A stretch of 64,000 nucleotides of DNA from NCBI RefSeq assembly GCF_016612535.1, contig NZ_JAENXS010000001.1, forward strand, positions 3,311,501 to 3,375,500, written 5' to 3'. This document shows positions 1-9,286 of the stretch, one piece after another (within the stretch, counting starts at the first letter, position 1; each line of letters begins with the position of its first letter). Under the pieces are notes generated by a model. That model ran no database searches. It was given only the letters and a program-made list of their open reading frames with translations, and had not been told where the DNA came from. The position numbers and the translations under genes were made by a program. This stretch comes from Bradyrhizobium diazoefficiens. Its GTDB lineage: Bacteria; Pseudomonadota; Alphaproteobacteria; Rhizobiales; Xanthobacteraceae.

Positions 1-1
1 C

Positions 2-1672
2 CGCTGGTCGACCCGGGCGATCATGCTCGACAAGACGGATGCGACAAAGCTCCTGACGAAAATCCGGCGCCAGTGGTTCGCCAAGCGGAAGTCGATTGCT
101 GCGATCCTGAAGGAGGTGATGACCAACGAGGCCTCCTCGCTTCTCGATACCGACGCCCACAACAAGGCGATGGATGCGGACGCGGCGCTTCAGGAGCTCG
201 GGTCGGACCAGATCGGCGAAGCGTTCGTGACGGCGAGCGTTACCGTTTGGGGACGAGATGCGCGCTCGGCCGACGACAGATTGCGGCTCGTCGAGAAGGT
301 CATTCAGGGGCGCGACTTCACCTGCATGATCGAGACGGTGAATGCCGTCGAAGCATGGCTCGGCAGCCTGCCTGGACACGTCTACGCCAACATCCGGCAA
401 CCGCCCATTTCGACCCTCAACCTTGCGCACATGATTCCGCTGTCGGCCGTCTGGTCCGGCGAGGCGCGAGATCATCATTTCAAGGCTCCGCCCCTGCTTT
501 TTGGCAAGACAGAAGGGTCAACTCCCTTCCGTTTCGCGCTTCATGTCGGGGACGTCGGACACACGCTTGTGGTTGGTCCGACCGGGGCCGGCAAGTCGGT
601 CCTGCTGGCGCTGATGGCGCTCCAGTTCCGCCGGTATCCCCAGTCTCAGGTGTTCGCCTTCGATTTTGGAGGCTCAATCCGAGCGGCAGCCCTCGCGATG
701 GGTGGCGATTGGCACGATCTCGGCGGCGCGCTGTCGCAAGATGCGTCCGAGCCGGTCGCGTTGCAGCCATTGGCCTGGATCGACGATACGGCGGAACGGG
801 CCTGGGCCACGGACTGGGTCGCCTCGATCCTTGCCCGCGAGAAGATCGAAATCACGCCGGAGGCAAAGGATCATCTATGGTCGGCGCTGACCTCCCTTGC
901 TTCAGCGCGCCTGCCGGAGCGGACCCTGACAGGGCTGTCCGTTCTGCTCCAGTCGACGACCCTGAAACGCGCTTTGCAACCCTATTGCCTCGGTGGACCC
1001 TATGGCCGGCTGCTCGATGCAGAATTCGAGCGAATTGGTGAGGCGTCGGTTCAGGCGTTCGAAACCGAAGGACTGATTGGAACGGGCGCGGCACCCGCGG
1101 TGCTGGCCTATCTGTTCCACCGCATTGGCAACCGCCTCGACGGCAGGCCGACGCTCATGATCGTCGACGAAGGCTGGCTTGCGCTTGATGATGCGGATTT
1201 TGCCGGCCAGCTGCGCGAATGGTTGAAGACGCTGCGCAAGAAGAACGCGTCTGTGGTGTTCGCCACACAGTCTTTGTCGGACATCGATGGATCTGACATC
1301 GCTCCTGCCATCATTGAGAGCTGCCCGACTCGATTGCTTCTGCCGAATGAGCGGGCGATCGAGCCTCAGATCACCGCGATCTACCGCCGCTTTGGGCTCA
1401 ACGATCGCCAGATCGAGCTCTTGAGCCGCGCGACGCCGAAACGGGACTATTACTGCCAGTCCCGCCGCGGCAACCGCATGTTCGAGCTCGGGCTCGGTGA
1501 AGTCGCGCTCGCCTTTGCGGCTGCATCCTCCAAGACGGACCAGGCCGCGATCGATCGATTGGTCATAGAGCACGGGCGCGAGGCCTTTGTGCCTGCTTGG
1601 CTCCAGCACAGCGGAGCCGGTTGGGCCGTGGACCTTATTCCCAATCTTGGCAATCTGGAGAAATCGCAATGA
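2..1672 (+). CDS. trbE: TrbE, VirB4-like conjugation ATPase (5' partial)
   Basis: Cytoplasmic ATPase that powers assembly of the conjugative type IV secretion channel. The reading frame is open to the left edge, so the N-terminal third is missing (TrbE is usually about 800 aa; 557 codons are visible). The Walker A motif GPTGAGKS lies near nt 574-597 and the Walker B motif LMIVDEGW near nt 1155-1180, followed by the FATQS segment typical of VirB4/TrbE. The first internal ATG is at 23, but translation must start upstream. Its TGA overlaps the trbJ ATG (ATGA), so the two are probably translationally coupled. Confidence 0.95.
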   Translation, partial: RWSTRAIMLDKTDATKLLTKIRRQWFAKRKSIAAILKEVMTNEASSLLDTDAHNKAMDADAALQELGSDQIGEAFVTASVTVWGRDARSADDRLRLVEKVIQGRDFTCMIETVNAVEAWLGSLPGHVYANIRQPPISTLNLAHMIPLSAVWSGEARDHHFKAPPLLFGKTEGSTPFRFALHVGDVGHTLVVGPTGAGKSVLLALMALQFRRYPQSQVFAFDFGGSIRAAALAMGGDWHDLGGALSQDASEPVALQPLAWIDDTAERAWATDWVASILAREKIEITPEAKDHLWSALTSLASARLPERTLTGLSVLLQSTTLKRALQPYCLGGPYGRLLDAEFERIGEASVQAFETEGLIGTGAAPAVLAYLFHRIGNRLDGRPTLMIVDEGWLALDDADFAGQLREWLKTLRKKNASVVFATQSLSDIDGSDIAPAIIESCPTRLLLPNERAIEPQITAIYRRFGLNDRQIELLSRATPKRDYYCQSRRGNRMFELGLGEVALAFAAASSKTDQAAIDRLVIEHGREAFVPAWLQHSGAGWAVDLIPNLGNLEKSQ

Positions 1673-2400
1673 GCCCTCGTCGTCTCGCTCTGGCGATCAG
1701 CATCGTTGCTGTCTCGCTTCTGACAACCGCGCCCAGCGGGGCGCAATGGATCGTCTTTGATCCCAACAACTACGTCCAGAATGTCCTGACCGCAGCACGA
1801 GAGCTGCAGCAGATCAACAATCAGATCACCTCGTTGCAGAACGAGGCGCAAATGTTGATCAACCAGGCGAAGAACCTCGCAAGCCTGCCATATACCTCGC
1901 TGCAGCAGCTCCAGAGCTCCATTCAGCGCACCCAGCAGCTTCTCAACCAGGCCCAGCGCATCGCCTATGACGTGCAGCAGATCGATCGGGCCTTTGCCAC
2001 CAGCTACGGACCGGCAACCAGCGGCCAATCCGATTCAGCGTTGATCGCAGGTGCGCAATCGCGCTGGCAGAATTCGGTCGCGGCATTTCAGGACGCGCTC
2101 CGTGTGCAAGCCGGCGTTGTCGGAAATCTCGACACAAACCGCATTCAGACCTCGGCACTGGTGAGCTCAAGCCAGGGTGCAAGCGGGGCCCTGCAGGCCA
2201 CGCAAGCCGGCAACCAGATCCTGGCACTACAGGCAGCGCAGCTCGCCGACTTGACCGCGACCGTGGCGGCGCAGGGCAGAGCTCAATCGCTCGAATCCGC
2301 CCGGCGCGCCGCGGCTCAGGACCAAGCGCGCGAGCAGCTTCGGCGCTTTCTGACGAGTGGTCAGGGCTATCAATCCTCCAACGTGCAGATGTTTCACTGA
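1669..2400 (+). CDS. trbJ: TrbJ, VirB5-like conjugal transfer protein
   Basis: Periplasmic/pilus-associated component of the Trb mating apparatus. The product is 243 aa with a Sec-type signal peptide (about residues 1-26, ending in SGAQW). A long Gln/Asn-rich helical region follows, with the conserved start DPNNYVQN and repeats of the type LQQINNQI, characteristic of TrbJ. The ATG at 1669 overlaps the trbE stop and fits the signal peptide better than earlier in-frame codons. Its stop overlaps the next start. Role is assigned from family and operon position. Confidence 0.93.
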   Translation: MSPRRLALAISIVAVSLLTTAPSGAQWIVFDPNNYVQNVLTAARELQQINNQITSLQNEAQMLINQAKNLASLPYTSLQQLQSSIQRTQQLLNQAQRIAYDVQQIDRAFATSYGPATSGQSDSALIAGAQSRWQNSVAAFQDALRVQAGVVGNLDTNRIQTSALVSSSQGASGALQATQAGNQILALQAAQLADLTATVAAQGRAQSLESARRAAAQDQAREQLRRFLTSGQGYQSSNVQMFH

Positions 2401-2783
2401 TGAGCGATCAAAAGGCATTCCAGGCAGTGTCGCTCACTATCACGGTGATCGCCGGAGCGGCACTCATCGTCGCATGCACGATCCAGCTACGCGGACCGGA
2501 CAAAATCATGGGTTCGAAGCCATCGAGCATAGCGGCCAGCCGTCCCATGGAATCCGATCTCACCCGCTGCCGTACCGTGACGTCAGAGCATTCTCCGGCG
2601 TATCAGGATTGCCAGAGGATCTGGGCGGAGAACCGGCGCCGGTTCTTCCGTCCAGGAATGAGCTCGATCAGTCCCGCTGCCAACGATCGAGCCGGCTCGC
2701 CGGTGCTGTCGGCGCCGAAAGATCAGAGCCGAATGCCTCAAGGCGATTCCTCCGTCGCGTCACCCGAGGGAGGTAATCAATGA
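2400..2783 (+). CDS. trbK: TrbK-like protein (entry-exclusion type)
   Basis: A 127-aa protein with one N-terminal hydrophobic segment (about residues 8-26, containing ALIVACTI, which could be a lipobox-like Cys) and a polar C-terminal part. Position between trbJ and trbL and size fit the TrbK/TrbK-alt group linked to entry exclusion in rhizobial trb operons. Start and stop both overlap neighbours by 4 nt. The functional name rests on synteny more than on sequence. Confidence 0.75.
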   Translation: MSDQKAFQAVSLTITVIAGAALIVACTIQLRGPDKIMGSKPSSIAASRPMESDLTRCRTVTSEHSPAYQDCQRIWAENRRRFFRPGMSSISPAANDRAGSPVLSAPKDQSRMPQGDSSVASPEGGNQ

Positions 2784-4009
2784 CGGGCACGGGAATTATC
2801 GATCAGTTCCTCGAGACCTTCACCCGCTACATCGACAATGGCTTTGGGCTTCTTGGCGACGAGGTGGGTTATCTTGCGACAACACTGGCTGCGATCGACA
2901 TCACCCTGGCCGCCCTGTTCTGGAGCTGGGGCACGGATGAGGACATCGTCGCGCGGCTCGTCAAGAAAACCCTGTTCGTCGCTGTCTTCGCCTACCTGAT
3001 CGGCAATTGGAATCATCTCGCCCGTATCGTCTTCGAAAGCTTCGCCGGTCTCGGATTGAAGGCCTCAGGGACAGGCCTTTCGGCAGGCGATTTTGTTCAC
3101 CCCGGAAAAATCGCACAAGTCGGACTCGATGCCGGCCGGCCGATCCTGGATTCGATCTCGAACCTGATGGGCTACATCAGCTTTTTTGAGAACTTTGTCC
3201 AGATCGTCGTCCTGCTGTTCGCCTGGGCCGTCGTCCTGCTCGCCTTCTTCATTCTGGCGATCCAGCTCTTCGTCACGCTGATCGAGTTCAAGCTGACGAC
3301 GCTGGCAGGGTTCGTGCTGCTTCCGTTCGGCCTGTTCGGCAAGACGGCGTTTGCGGCCGAACGCGTCCTTGGCAATGTCGTGTCGTCCGGCATCAAGGTG
3401 CTGGTGCTGGCCGTGATCGTCGGTATCGGCTCGACCTTGTTTTCCCAGTTCACCTCCGGCTTCAATGGCGGTCAGCCGACAATCGAAGATGCCATGACTC
3501 TGGTCTTGGCCGCATTGTCGCTTTTGGGTCTTGGAATCTTTGGACCCGGAATCGCGAACGGACTGGTATCCGGTGGTCCCCAACTCGGAGCGGGCAGCGC
3601 GGTCGGTACGGGACTTGCGGCCGGCGGGATGGCTGCAGCAGGAGCCGGTCTGGCTGCCGGCGCTGTCGGCCTCGCCGGCGGAGCGATCGCAGGTGCGGCG
3701 CGGGGCGGCAGCGCGATCGCAAGCGGCGCGGCGGCCGCCTACCGGAGCGGCGGCATCGGTGGTGTTGCCGAGGCTGCTGCTTCCGCTTCTGTCAGTCCGC
3801 TCCGCAGAGCCTCCGCATCGATCCATAGCGGCAGCCAGTCGAGCGGCACGACCTCTGCCAGCTCGGGGGAAGGTCCGCCGGATTGGGCGCGGCGCATGAA
3901 GCGCGCGCAGACAATCAGCCATGGAGTTTCGGCGGCAACTCATGCCGTTCGGTCGGGAGACCATGGTGGAAGTGGCAGCTCGATCGATCTGTCCGATGGA
4001 GGGCGCTAG
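2780..4009 (+). CDS. trbL: TrbL, VirB6-like inner-membrane channel protein
   Basis: Polytopic membrane core of the conjugation channel. The product is 409 aa. It opens with a TrbL-type N-terminus (TGTGIIDQFLETF) and has about six hydrophobic segments up to residue 275. A Gly/Ala-rich, low-complexity region of about 70 residues follows, then a polar Ser-rich tail, the usual TrbL architecture. Start overlaps the trbK stop. The annotated end is immediately followed by another ATG. Confidence 0.93.
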   Translation: MTGTGIIDQFLETFTRYIDNGFGLLGDEVGYLATTLAAIDITLAALFWSWGTDEDIVARLVKKTLFVAVFAYLIGNWNHLARIVFESFAGLGLKASGTGLSAGDFVHPGKIAQVGLDAGRPILDSISNLMGYISFFENFVQIVVLLFAWAVVLLAFFILAIQLFVTLIEFKLTTLAGFVLLPFGLFGKTAFAAERVLGNVVSSGIKVLVLAVIVGIGSTLFSQFTSGFNGGQPTIEDAMTLVLAALSLLGLGIFGPGIANGLVSGGPQLGAGSAVGTGLAAGGMAAAGAGLAAGAVGLAGGAIAGAARGGSAIASGAAAAYRSGGIGGVAEAAASASVSPLRRASASIHSGSQSSGTTSASSGEGPPDWARRMKRAQTISHGVSAATHAVRSGDHGGSGSSIDLSDGGR

Positions 4010-4417
4010 ATGTCAAAGTGCCCGTTTGCTGAGAAGCTGCGCGAATATGGCCACAGGACTGACCAGCCAAGTTCAAGCGCGCGCCCTGGGGGGCGCGCCT
4101 GGCATGGCCCGGCCTGGCAAGCTCTGGTGCTGGCTTCTCAAGCACTCTCGTTGAGCCTTACGCCCGCGCTTCTCTGGCAGGCTACGCATGACCAGTCCGC
4201 CGCAGTGAGAGCGCCACTGCACGAAACGCAACAAGTGTTCGAGATGCCGACCATGCAGGATCGGCGGGACGCCCTCGTTACGCTGCCGCTCGGGCATTTG
4301 CTGCCTGACCTCCGCGGTTTGTGCTCAAGCGTTCGTAGACGGCAATGCAGGGCCTGCCGTGTCTCGCGTTGCCTGTGCGTGTTCAGACAGCTCGTGCGTG
4401 TCGAGCAAGCGACGTGA
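4010..4417 (+). CDS. unrecognised ORF between trbL and trbF
   Basis: A 135-codon frame whose ATG directly follows the trbL TAG. It has one hydrophobic stretch (about residues 40-58, LVLASQALSLSLTPALLW) and then a Cys/Arg-rich C-terminus that does not look like normal coding sequence. Most trb operons have trbL and trbF nearly adjacent, so these 484 nt are an insertion or the decayed remnant of an extra gene. No function is assigned, and the frame may not be translated. Confidence 0.3.
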   Translation: MSKCPFAEKLREYGHRTDQPSSSARPGGRAWHGPAWQALVLASQALSLSLTPALLWQATHDQSAAVRAPLHETQQVFEMPTMQDRRDALVTLPLGHLLPDLRGLCSSVRRRQCRACRVSRCLCVFRQLVRVEQAT

Positions 4418-4493
4418 TTGCGCCCCTCCGCACTCGTCGCTTGGCCAATGAGCAAAATGTAAGTCTCAATTCCGTTTCTTGGGGAAATGACTG

Positions 4494-5177
4494 ATGTTCA
4501 AGAGGTCTTCGGTTCACTACGGGCGAACGCCCGCGCCGGTGACGCCCTACCAGAAGGCGGCGCAAGCGTGGGACGAGCGCATCGGTTCGGCACGTGTGCA
4601 GGCCAAAAATTGGCGGCTGATGGCATTCAGCTGCCTGGCCCTCTCGTGTGGCCTCGCAGCAGGGCTGGCCTGGCAAGCCAGCCAAGGAACGATCACGCCG
4701 TGGGTCGTCGAAGTCGATCGTCTCGGCCAGGCGCAAAGAGTGGCTCCCGCGACAGCTGATTTCGAACCCAGCGATGCTCAGATTGCCTATCACTTGGCTC
4801 GCTTTATCGAGGACGTTCGCGGTCTGCCGGCAGATGGCATTGTCCTGCGCCAGAACTGGCTCAGGGCCTACGACTTCACCACCGACCGCGGGGCCGCTGC
4901 GCTCAACGAATACGCCAGGAGCAATGATCCCTTCGCAAGGCTCGGGAAGACGCAAGTCTCAGTCGAGGTCTCGAGCGTGATCCGCGCCTCAACGGAAAGC
5001 TTCCGTGTCGCCTGGGTCGAGCGCGGCTACGAGAACGGATCGCTTGGTTCAACCGAGCGCTGGACCGCCATTCTGACGATCGTCATTCAGCCGCCTCGCG
5101 ATGCCGATCGGTTGCGCAAGAATCCGCTCGGCGTCTACGTCAATGCAATCAGCTGGTCGAAGGAGCTCGGGCAATGA
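4494..5177 (+). CDS. trbF: TrbF, VirB8-like conjugal transfer protein
   Basis: Bitopic inner-membrane scaffold of the Trb secretion apparatus. The product is 227 aa with a short cytoplasmic N-terminus, one transmembrane segment (about residues 43-65), and a periplasmic VirB8-like NTF2 fold. Typical features are TPYQKAAQAWDERIG near residue 16, the PWVVEVD segment after the membrane span, and LRKNPLGVYVN near the end. Its TGA overlaps the trbG ATG. Confidence 0.93.
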   Translation: MFKRSSVHYGRTPAPVTPYQKAAQAWDERIGSARVQAKNWRLMAFSCLALSCGLAAGLAWQASQGTITPWVVEVDRLGQAQRVAPATADFEPSDAQIAYHLARFIEDVRGLPADGIVLRQNWLRAYDFTTDRGAAALNEYARSNDPFARLGKTQVSVEVSSVIRASTESFRVAWVERGYENGSLGSTERWTAILTIVIQPPRDADRLRKNPLGVYVNAISWSKELGQ

Positions 5178-6169
5178 AGCCGCCATCCTCTCAAGTGGCG
5201 ACCGGCGTCTCTCCAGGGGCATCGGCCAGGGCGGCCGTTTCAGTGCTCGCGGTCCTCGCGTGCATGCTTGGCGGCTGCTCGACCTATATTCCGCCCCAAA
5301 TCACCTATGACTCCGACGTGCCGCCAGTGCCGCCGGGACCAGCCGATGTCGATGATCGGAGCCGGCCACTTCACGTCCCGCCCGCCTGGAAGCCGGCGCT
5401 CGGCGGCAAATCGGGGACAAAGGAGGAAACCGAGCCGGTCGACAGGGTCGAAGCGGCCAACAGCGCAGCTCGCGTCCAGCCACGCAAAAGCGGGTATTTC
5501 AACGCCGCGCAGATCTACAGCTTCAGTCCCGGTGCCCTGTACCAGATCTACGCAGCGCCGGGTCAAATCACGGACATCGCGCTGGAAGAGGGCGAACAGC
5601 TGGTCGGGTCCGGCCCGATCGCGGCCGGTGACACGGTGCGTTGGGTCGTCGGTGACACCGAGAACGGAAGCGGGGACACCCGCCGCGTCCATGTCCTGGT
5701 CAAGCCGACGCGCGCGTCGATCGAAACGAACCTCGTCATCAACACGGATCGGCGCACCTATCTGATTGAGCTTCGTTCGCGCGAAAAGCCCTACATGCCG
5801 CTCGTTGCGTGGTACTACCCGCAAGATCGGCAGGGCAAAAGACAATCAGCACCTTTGACGCCTGCTTTGCCCGACATCGCGCAGCGCCGCTTCCGTTACC
5901 GTATCGAAGGTGACAACGCGCCCTGGCGTCCCATTGCGGCCTATGATGATGGTCGCAAGGTCTACATCGAATTTCCGCAAGGCATCGTACAGGGCGAAAT
6001 GCCGCCCCTGTTTGCCCTCGGCCCTGACGGCAAGACCGAGATCGTCAATTATCGGGCCTATGGCAATCTGCTGATTGTCGATCGGCTGTTCGCAGCCGCC
6101 GAACTTCGCCTCGGCGGAGAGCACCAGCAGAAGGTCAGAATTGTTCGGACCGACGGGAGCTCGACATGA
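5174..6169 (+). CDS. trbG: TrbG, VirB9-like outer-membrane-complex protein
   Basis: Periplasmic/outer-membrane part of the conjugation channel that pairs with TrbI and a small lipoprotein. The product is 331 aa with an export signal ending in LGGCSTYIPP, a lipobox with Cys near residue 36, so it may itself be a lipoprotein. The C-terminal half has VirB9-type motifs (RTYLIELRS, PYMPLVAWYYP, and the YRAYGNLLIVDRLF ending). No separate trbH is seen. The 4-nt overlaps on both sides indicate one operon. Confidence 0.93.
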   Translation: MKPPSSQVATGVSPGASARAAVSVLAVLACMLGGCSTYIPPQITYDSDVPPVPPGPADVDDRSRPLHVPPAWKPALGGKSGTKEETEPVDRVEAANSAARVQPRKSGYFNAAQIYSFSPGALYQIYAAPGQITDIALEEGEQLVGSGPIAAGDTVRWVVGDTENGSGDTRRVHVLVKPTRASIETNLVINTDRRTYLIELRSREKPYMPLVAWYYPQDRQGKRQSAPLTPALPDIAQRRFRYRIEGDNAPWRPIAAYDDGRKVYIEFPQGIVQGEMPPLFALGPDGKTEIVNYRAYGNLLIVDRLFAAAELRLGGEHQQKVRIVRTDGSST

Positions 6170-7380
6170 CCGACCGTCAGGAAGAAGAACAACCGGCCGG
6201 CACGCAGCGGACGTCTCCGGACCAGGCAGAGCTGTTTCGGCTCCGGCCGGAATACCCGCGCGTGACCCGCCTTTCGCGCAAGGTCCTGTTGACCGGAAGC
6301 TCCCTCGCAGTATTCCTTGTGGCTGGGGCGACCTTCTGGGCGCTGCAGAAAAATCAGGCCCGCGGTCCGAGGCCAGAAGAGCTCTACAGCACTGATCATC
6401 ACAACGTTGCGGAAAGTATCACCGCGCTTCCGCAGGATTATACGAAGGTGCCACGCCAGGTGCCGCAGCTGGGCCCGCCGCTTCCAGGCGATCTTGGCCG
6501 CCCGATCCTCGCTGCTCAGGGGCAGCCAGCTGGTGCCGCTGGAGCTTCGCCCGATCAGGAGCGGCAGCGAGAGAACCAGGAGGCAGAGGCTGCGCGCATC
6601 AGCCGCTTGTTTGCCACCCTCAATGCGCGAGAGGCCCCAAATCCGATAGGCACCGGGCAAGCAGTTGATCGCGCGAACGTGGCTGCGCCGGCATTCAATA
6701 GCGAGGAGGGATCTGCGCAGAATGCGCAGGACCGGAAGCTTGCATTCGTGAATGCTGCCGTGGACAAGCGGACCACGAGTCCGGATCGGATTACGAAAGC
6801 TGCTTCACCTTATGTGGTGCAGGCAGGAACCGTCATTCCCGGAGCTTTGATCACGGGGATCCGCTCCGATCTGCCGGGACAAATCACGGCTCAAGTCACC
6901 GAGCACGTGTACGACACGCCGACGGGCCGCTTTCTGCTGATCCCGCAGGGCGCGCGTCTCATCGGTATCTATGACAGCCAGATCAGCTTCGGCCAGTCAC
7001 GTGTGTTGCTGGTCTGGACCCGGCTGATCATGCCGAACGGGCGCTCCATCGTCCTCGAGCGGCAACCCGGCGCGGACCCATCAGGGTATGCAGGGCTTGA
7101 AGACGAGGTCGACAACCACTGGGGTGAACTCTTCAAGGCAGCCGCACTTTCAACCTTCCTGGCCGTCGGCACAGAATTGGGAGCTGGCTCCGATACCAAC
7201 AGCAACGATAGTGCGATCATTCAGGCGTTGCGGCATGGCGCGGCGGACTCGCTCAACCAAACCGGACAGCAAGTGGTTCGGCGCAGTCTCAACATCCAGC
7301 CCACACTCACTGTCCGACCCGGGTTTCCGATCCGCGTCAATATCAACCGTGATCTCGTTCTGGAGCCATATAAAGGGTGA
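6166..7380 (+). CDS. trbI: TrbI, VirB10-like conjugal transfer protein
   Basis: Inner-to-outer membrane spanning protein of the Trb channel, 404 aa. It has a cytoplasmic N-terminus, one transmembrane segment (about residues 44-62), a Pro/Gln-rich periplasmic linker, and a C-terminal VirB10 beta-barrel domain with signatures VVQAGTVIPGALITGI, IPQGARLIGIYD and PGFPIRVNINRDLVL. Full length for the family. Its stop overlaps the next start (TGATG). Confidence 0.94.
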   Translation: MTDRQEEEQPAGTQRTSPDQAELFRLRPEYPRVTRLSRKVLLTGSSLAVFLVAGATFWALQKNQARGPRPEELYSTDHHNVAESITALPQDYTKVPRQVPQLGPPLPGDLGRPILAAQGQPAGAAGASPDQERQRENQEAEAARISRLFATLNAREAPNPIGTGQAVDRANVAAPAFNSEEGSAQNAQDRKLAFVNAAVDKRTTSPDRITKAASPYVVQAGTVIPGALITGIRSDLPGQITAQVTEHVYDTPTGRFLLIPQGARLIGIYDSQISFGQSRVLLVWTRLIMPNGRSIVLERQPGADPSGYAGLEDEVDNHWGELFKAAALSTFLAVGTELGAGSDTNSNDSAIIQALRHGAADSLNQTGQQVVRRSLNIQPTLTVRPGFPIRVNINRDLVLEPYKG

Positions 7381-7631
7381 TGCACATGCCAAAACTCAAA
7401 ATCGCAGCGATCCCAGATGAAAAACCCGTCAAGATCAGTGTCGATCTGCCGGCGTCCGTGCATCGAGATCTTGTTGCCTATGCCGAGACCCTCTCGCGTG
7501 AATCGAACCAGTCAGTGGATCCCACCAAGCTGATTGCGCCGATGCTGGCACGGTTCATGGGCACCGATCGCGGTTTCAGAAAGCTTAGGCGTTCAAGTCA
7601 CCCCTCTGCCGTTGAAGGCGGCGAGGGATAG
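7380..7631 (+). CDS. DUF2274-type small protein at the end of the trb operon
   Basis: An 83-aa protein with the DUF2274 pattern: PVKISVDLPASVHRDLVAYA resembles a ribbon-helix-helix N-terminus, then PTKLIAPMLARFM. Such genes usually follow trbI in alphaproteobacterial trb operons; their role is unknown, but the fold suggests a DNA-binding repressor. A GTG at 7377 is possible, but the ATG at 7380, coupled to the trbI stop, is preferred. The last 34 nt overlap the 3' end of the convergent LysR gene. Confidence 0.8.
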   Translation: MHMPKLKIAAIPDEKPVKISVDLPASVHRDLVAYAETLSRESNQSVDPTKLIAPMLARFMGTDRGFRKLRRSSHPSAVEGGEG

Positions 7632-8587
7632 CGTTCGGCCAGGAGATCCAGGAAGCGCATAAGCGCCGGGTTCTCATTGTCCTTTCGCCAGTACGCGTTG
7701 AAGCCCATACGGCTTGGTCCAGAGCCGTCCTGGATTTCCCGATAGACCACGCCGGTGAAGTTGGCTCCGACGTCAGCTTCGAGCACCAGACTTATTCCAA
7801 GCCCCAAGCTGACGAGGCTCTTGATGATGCCTCGACTGACATCATGCCGCTCGATCTTTGGTCGCCTCTCATTGGCAACCAGCTTTGAAACCAGCAGCTC
7901 CTTTATATCGCTTCCCGGATCACGTTGGCTTAGAAGAACCGTCTCGTTGAGAAGATCGGTCCAGTAGATAACGTTGCGGGTGAGCAGCGGATGATCTTTT
8001 GGAAGCACAACGAGAATGCGTTCGCTCCAAACCGGTAGACTCTTCTGACCGGCCAGCGTACGTCCTCCAGGCACAACGGCGACATCGGTCGTGCCAATGC
8101 GAACAGAATCCATCAGGCGCGTGCGCGACTGTTCGGCTGTGGTGAGCGCGACCATGGGAGCTCGCTTCCTGAATTCCGCGAGAGTGGCGCGCAGATTGCC
8201 TGCAGATATTGAGGTGCAGAAACCTACGGAAAGGTGGCCCGCCTCGCCGCGGCCGCTCGAGCGGCCCGTTGCGACCAGCGTGTCGAGCTGCTCAAGGATC
8301 ATTCGCGACATTTGCAGGATCGTTCGCCCGGCCCGCGTTGGCACAACCCCGCCAGTCGAACGGTCAAAGAGAGCCACTCCGACCAGGTGCTCAAATTGAC
8401 TGATCGAGCGACTGAGCACCGAATGCTGCACGGACAGGAATTCGGCCGCCTGTCGAAAGCTTCCGCAATCGGCCGCAGCAACCGCGGATCGCAAGTGATG
8501 TAGACTGATATTGGTCGATTGGGCAGGGTGAGACATGTCTGTTGAGATCGCGATCGCTAATGGTTGGGAAGTTGAGCGGGCTGACAT
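7598..8587 (-). CDS. LysR-family transcriptional regulator
   Basis: A 329-aa regulator with an N-terminal winged helix (about residues 27-85; LHHLRSAVAAADCGSFRQAA, then SVLSRSISQFE and LFDRSTGGVVPTRAG) and a LysR substrate-binding domain behind it. It sits between the convergent trb operon and the co-directional AHL synthase gene, so control of conjugation or of quorum sensing is a reasonable guess. The first ATG gives a longer N-terminus than usual; the ATG giving MSHPAQS (about 8533) is an alternative start. The ligand is unknown. Confidence 0.88.
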   Translation of the reverse strand: MSARSTSQPLAIAISTDMSHPAQSTNISLHHLRSAVAAADCGSFRQAAEFLSVQHSVLSRSISQFEHLVGVALFDRSTGGVVPTRAGRTILQMSRMILEQLDTLVATGRSSGRGEAGHLSVGFCTSISAGNLRATLAEFRKRAPMVALTTAEQSRTRLMDSVRIGTTDVAVVPGGRTLAGQKSLPVWSERILVVLPKDHPLLTRNVIYWTDLLNETVLLSQRDPGSDIKELLVSKLVANERRPKIERHDVSRGIIKSLVSLGLGISLVLEADVGANFTGVVYREIQDGSGPSRMGFNAYWRKDNENPALMRFLDLLAERYPSPPSTAEG

Positions 8588-8597
8588 ACGGTACCCT

Positions 8598-9227
8598 CTA
8601 CGCAGCTTTCAGCGCCGGCTCCCAGAGCACAGGTGAGCGGAGTGTTCCGGTGTCGCGGACCCGGGATAGTGCGGCCGCTGAAATTTCGAGATAGCCGGCA
8701 ACGGCTTGGGTGTTTCCCAATGTCCTTGCTTGGCCGACCCGCCGCAGAGGCCACCCGGCGCGACGCAAGATGCGCTCCATCCGGGCGTCGGTCACCGTGA
8801 TGATTTCGGTGAGCTGCCTCGAAAGGCCGAATTCGATCATGCCAGCGAAGAGCTCGTAGGTCGCGCTGGTCAGCCCGCGCATTGTTCCCCGCGCTTCAGC
8901 GTCAACATCCAGCGCGAAACGGCTGCTTTCCCAGACCGAATGATTCGCGTTAAAGGGCTGTCCATCGAGCAGCACAGGGAAGGTATCGCGCAACATCGTC
9001 GGTCCGGTAGATGGAAGCAGCCGTACGCAGCCCTGAACGCTATAGTTGCTCGATCGCTGAATCAGGTAGACAGGACCGAGTGCATCGAATTCATCGACTT
9101 CCATGTCCCCGCTGGTCTGAACGTCCCATGCGAGTCGTTCCTTGAAAACCCTGTATCTAAGTCGGTGCATCTCACAAAGCTCTTCAGCAAAGGCTCCATA
9201 GAATTGCTGTGTAATAATCTGCATCAT
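8598..9227 (-). CDS. traI: acyl-homoserine-lactone synthase (TraI/LuxI family)
   Basis: Makes an N-acyl homoserine lactone signal from S-adenosylmethionine and acyl-ACP. The 209-aa product has the LuxI invariant pattern: R-YRVF-KERLAWD near residues 24-34, the acidic motif EVDEFDALG, and RLLPSTGPTML. The frame continues upstream, but the ATG at 9227 is chosen because GGAGG lies 8 nt before it and the protein then begins at the family's usual position. Its place beside trb genes suggests control of transfer. An 18-bp imperfect dyad 60 nt upstream is a candidate operator. Confidence 0.93.
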   Translation of the reverse strand: MMQIITQQFYGAFAEELCEMHRLRYRVFKERLAWDVQTSGDMEVDEFDALGPVYLIQRSSNYSVQGCVRLLPSTGPTMLRDTFPVLLDGQPFNANHSVWESSRFALDVDAEARGTMRGLTSATYELFAGMIEFGLSRQLTEIITVTDARMERILRRAGWPLRRVGQARTLGNTQAVAGYLEISAAALSRVRDTGTLRSPVLWEPALKAA

Positions 9228-9286
9228 CGATTGTGCCTCCAAAGCCGCAGGGCGGGTATTGAAGGGGAATTGCTGGGGATGTGCAG

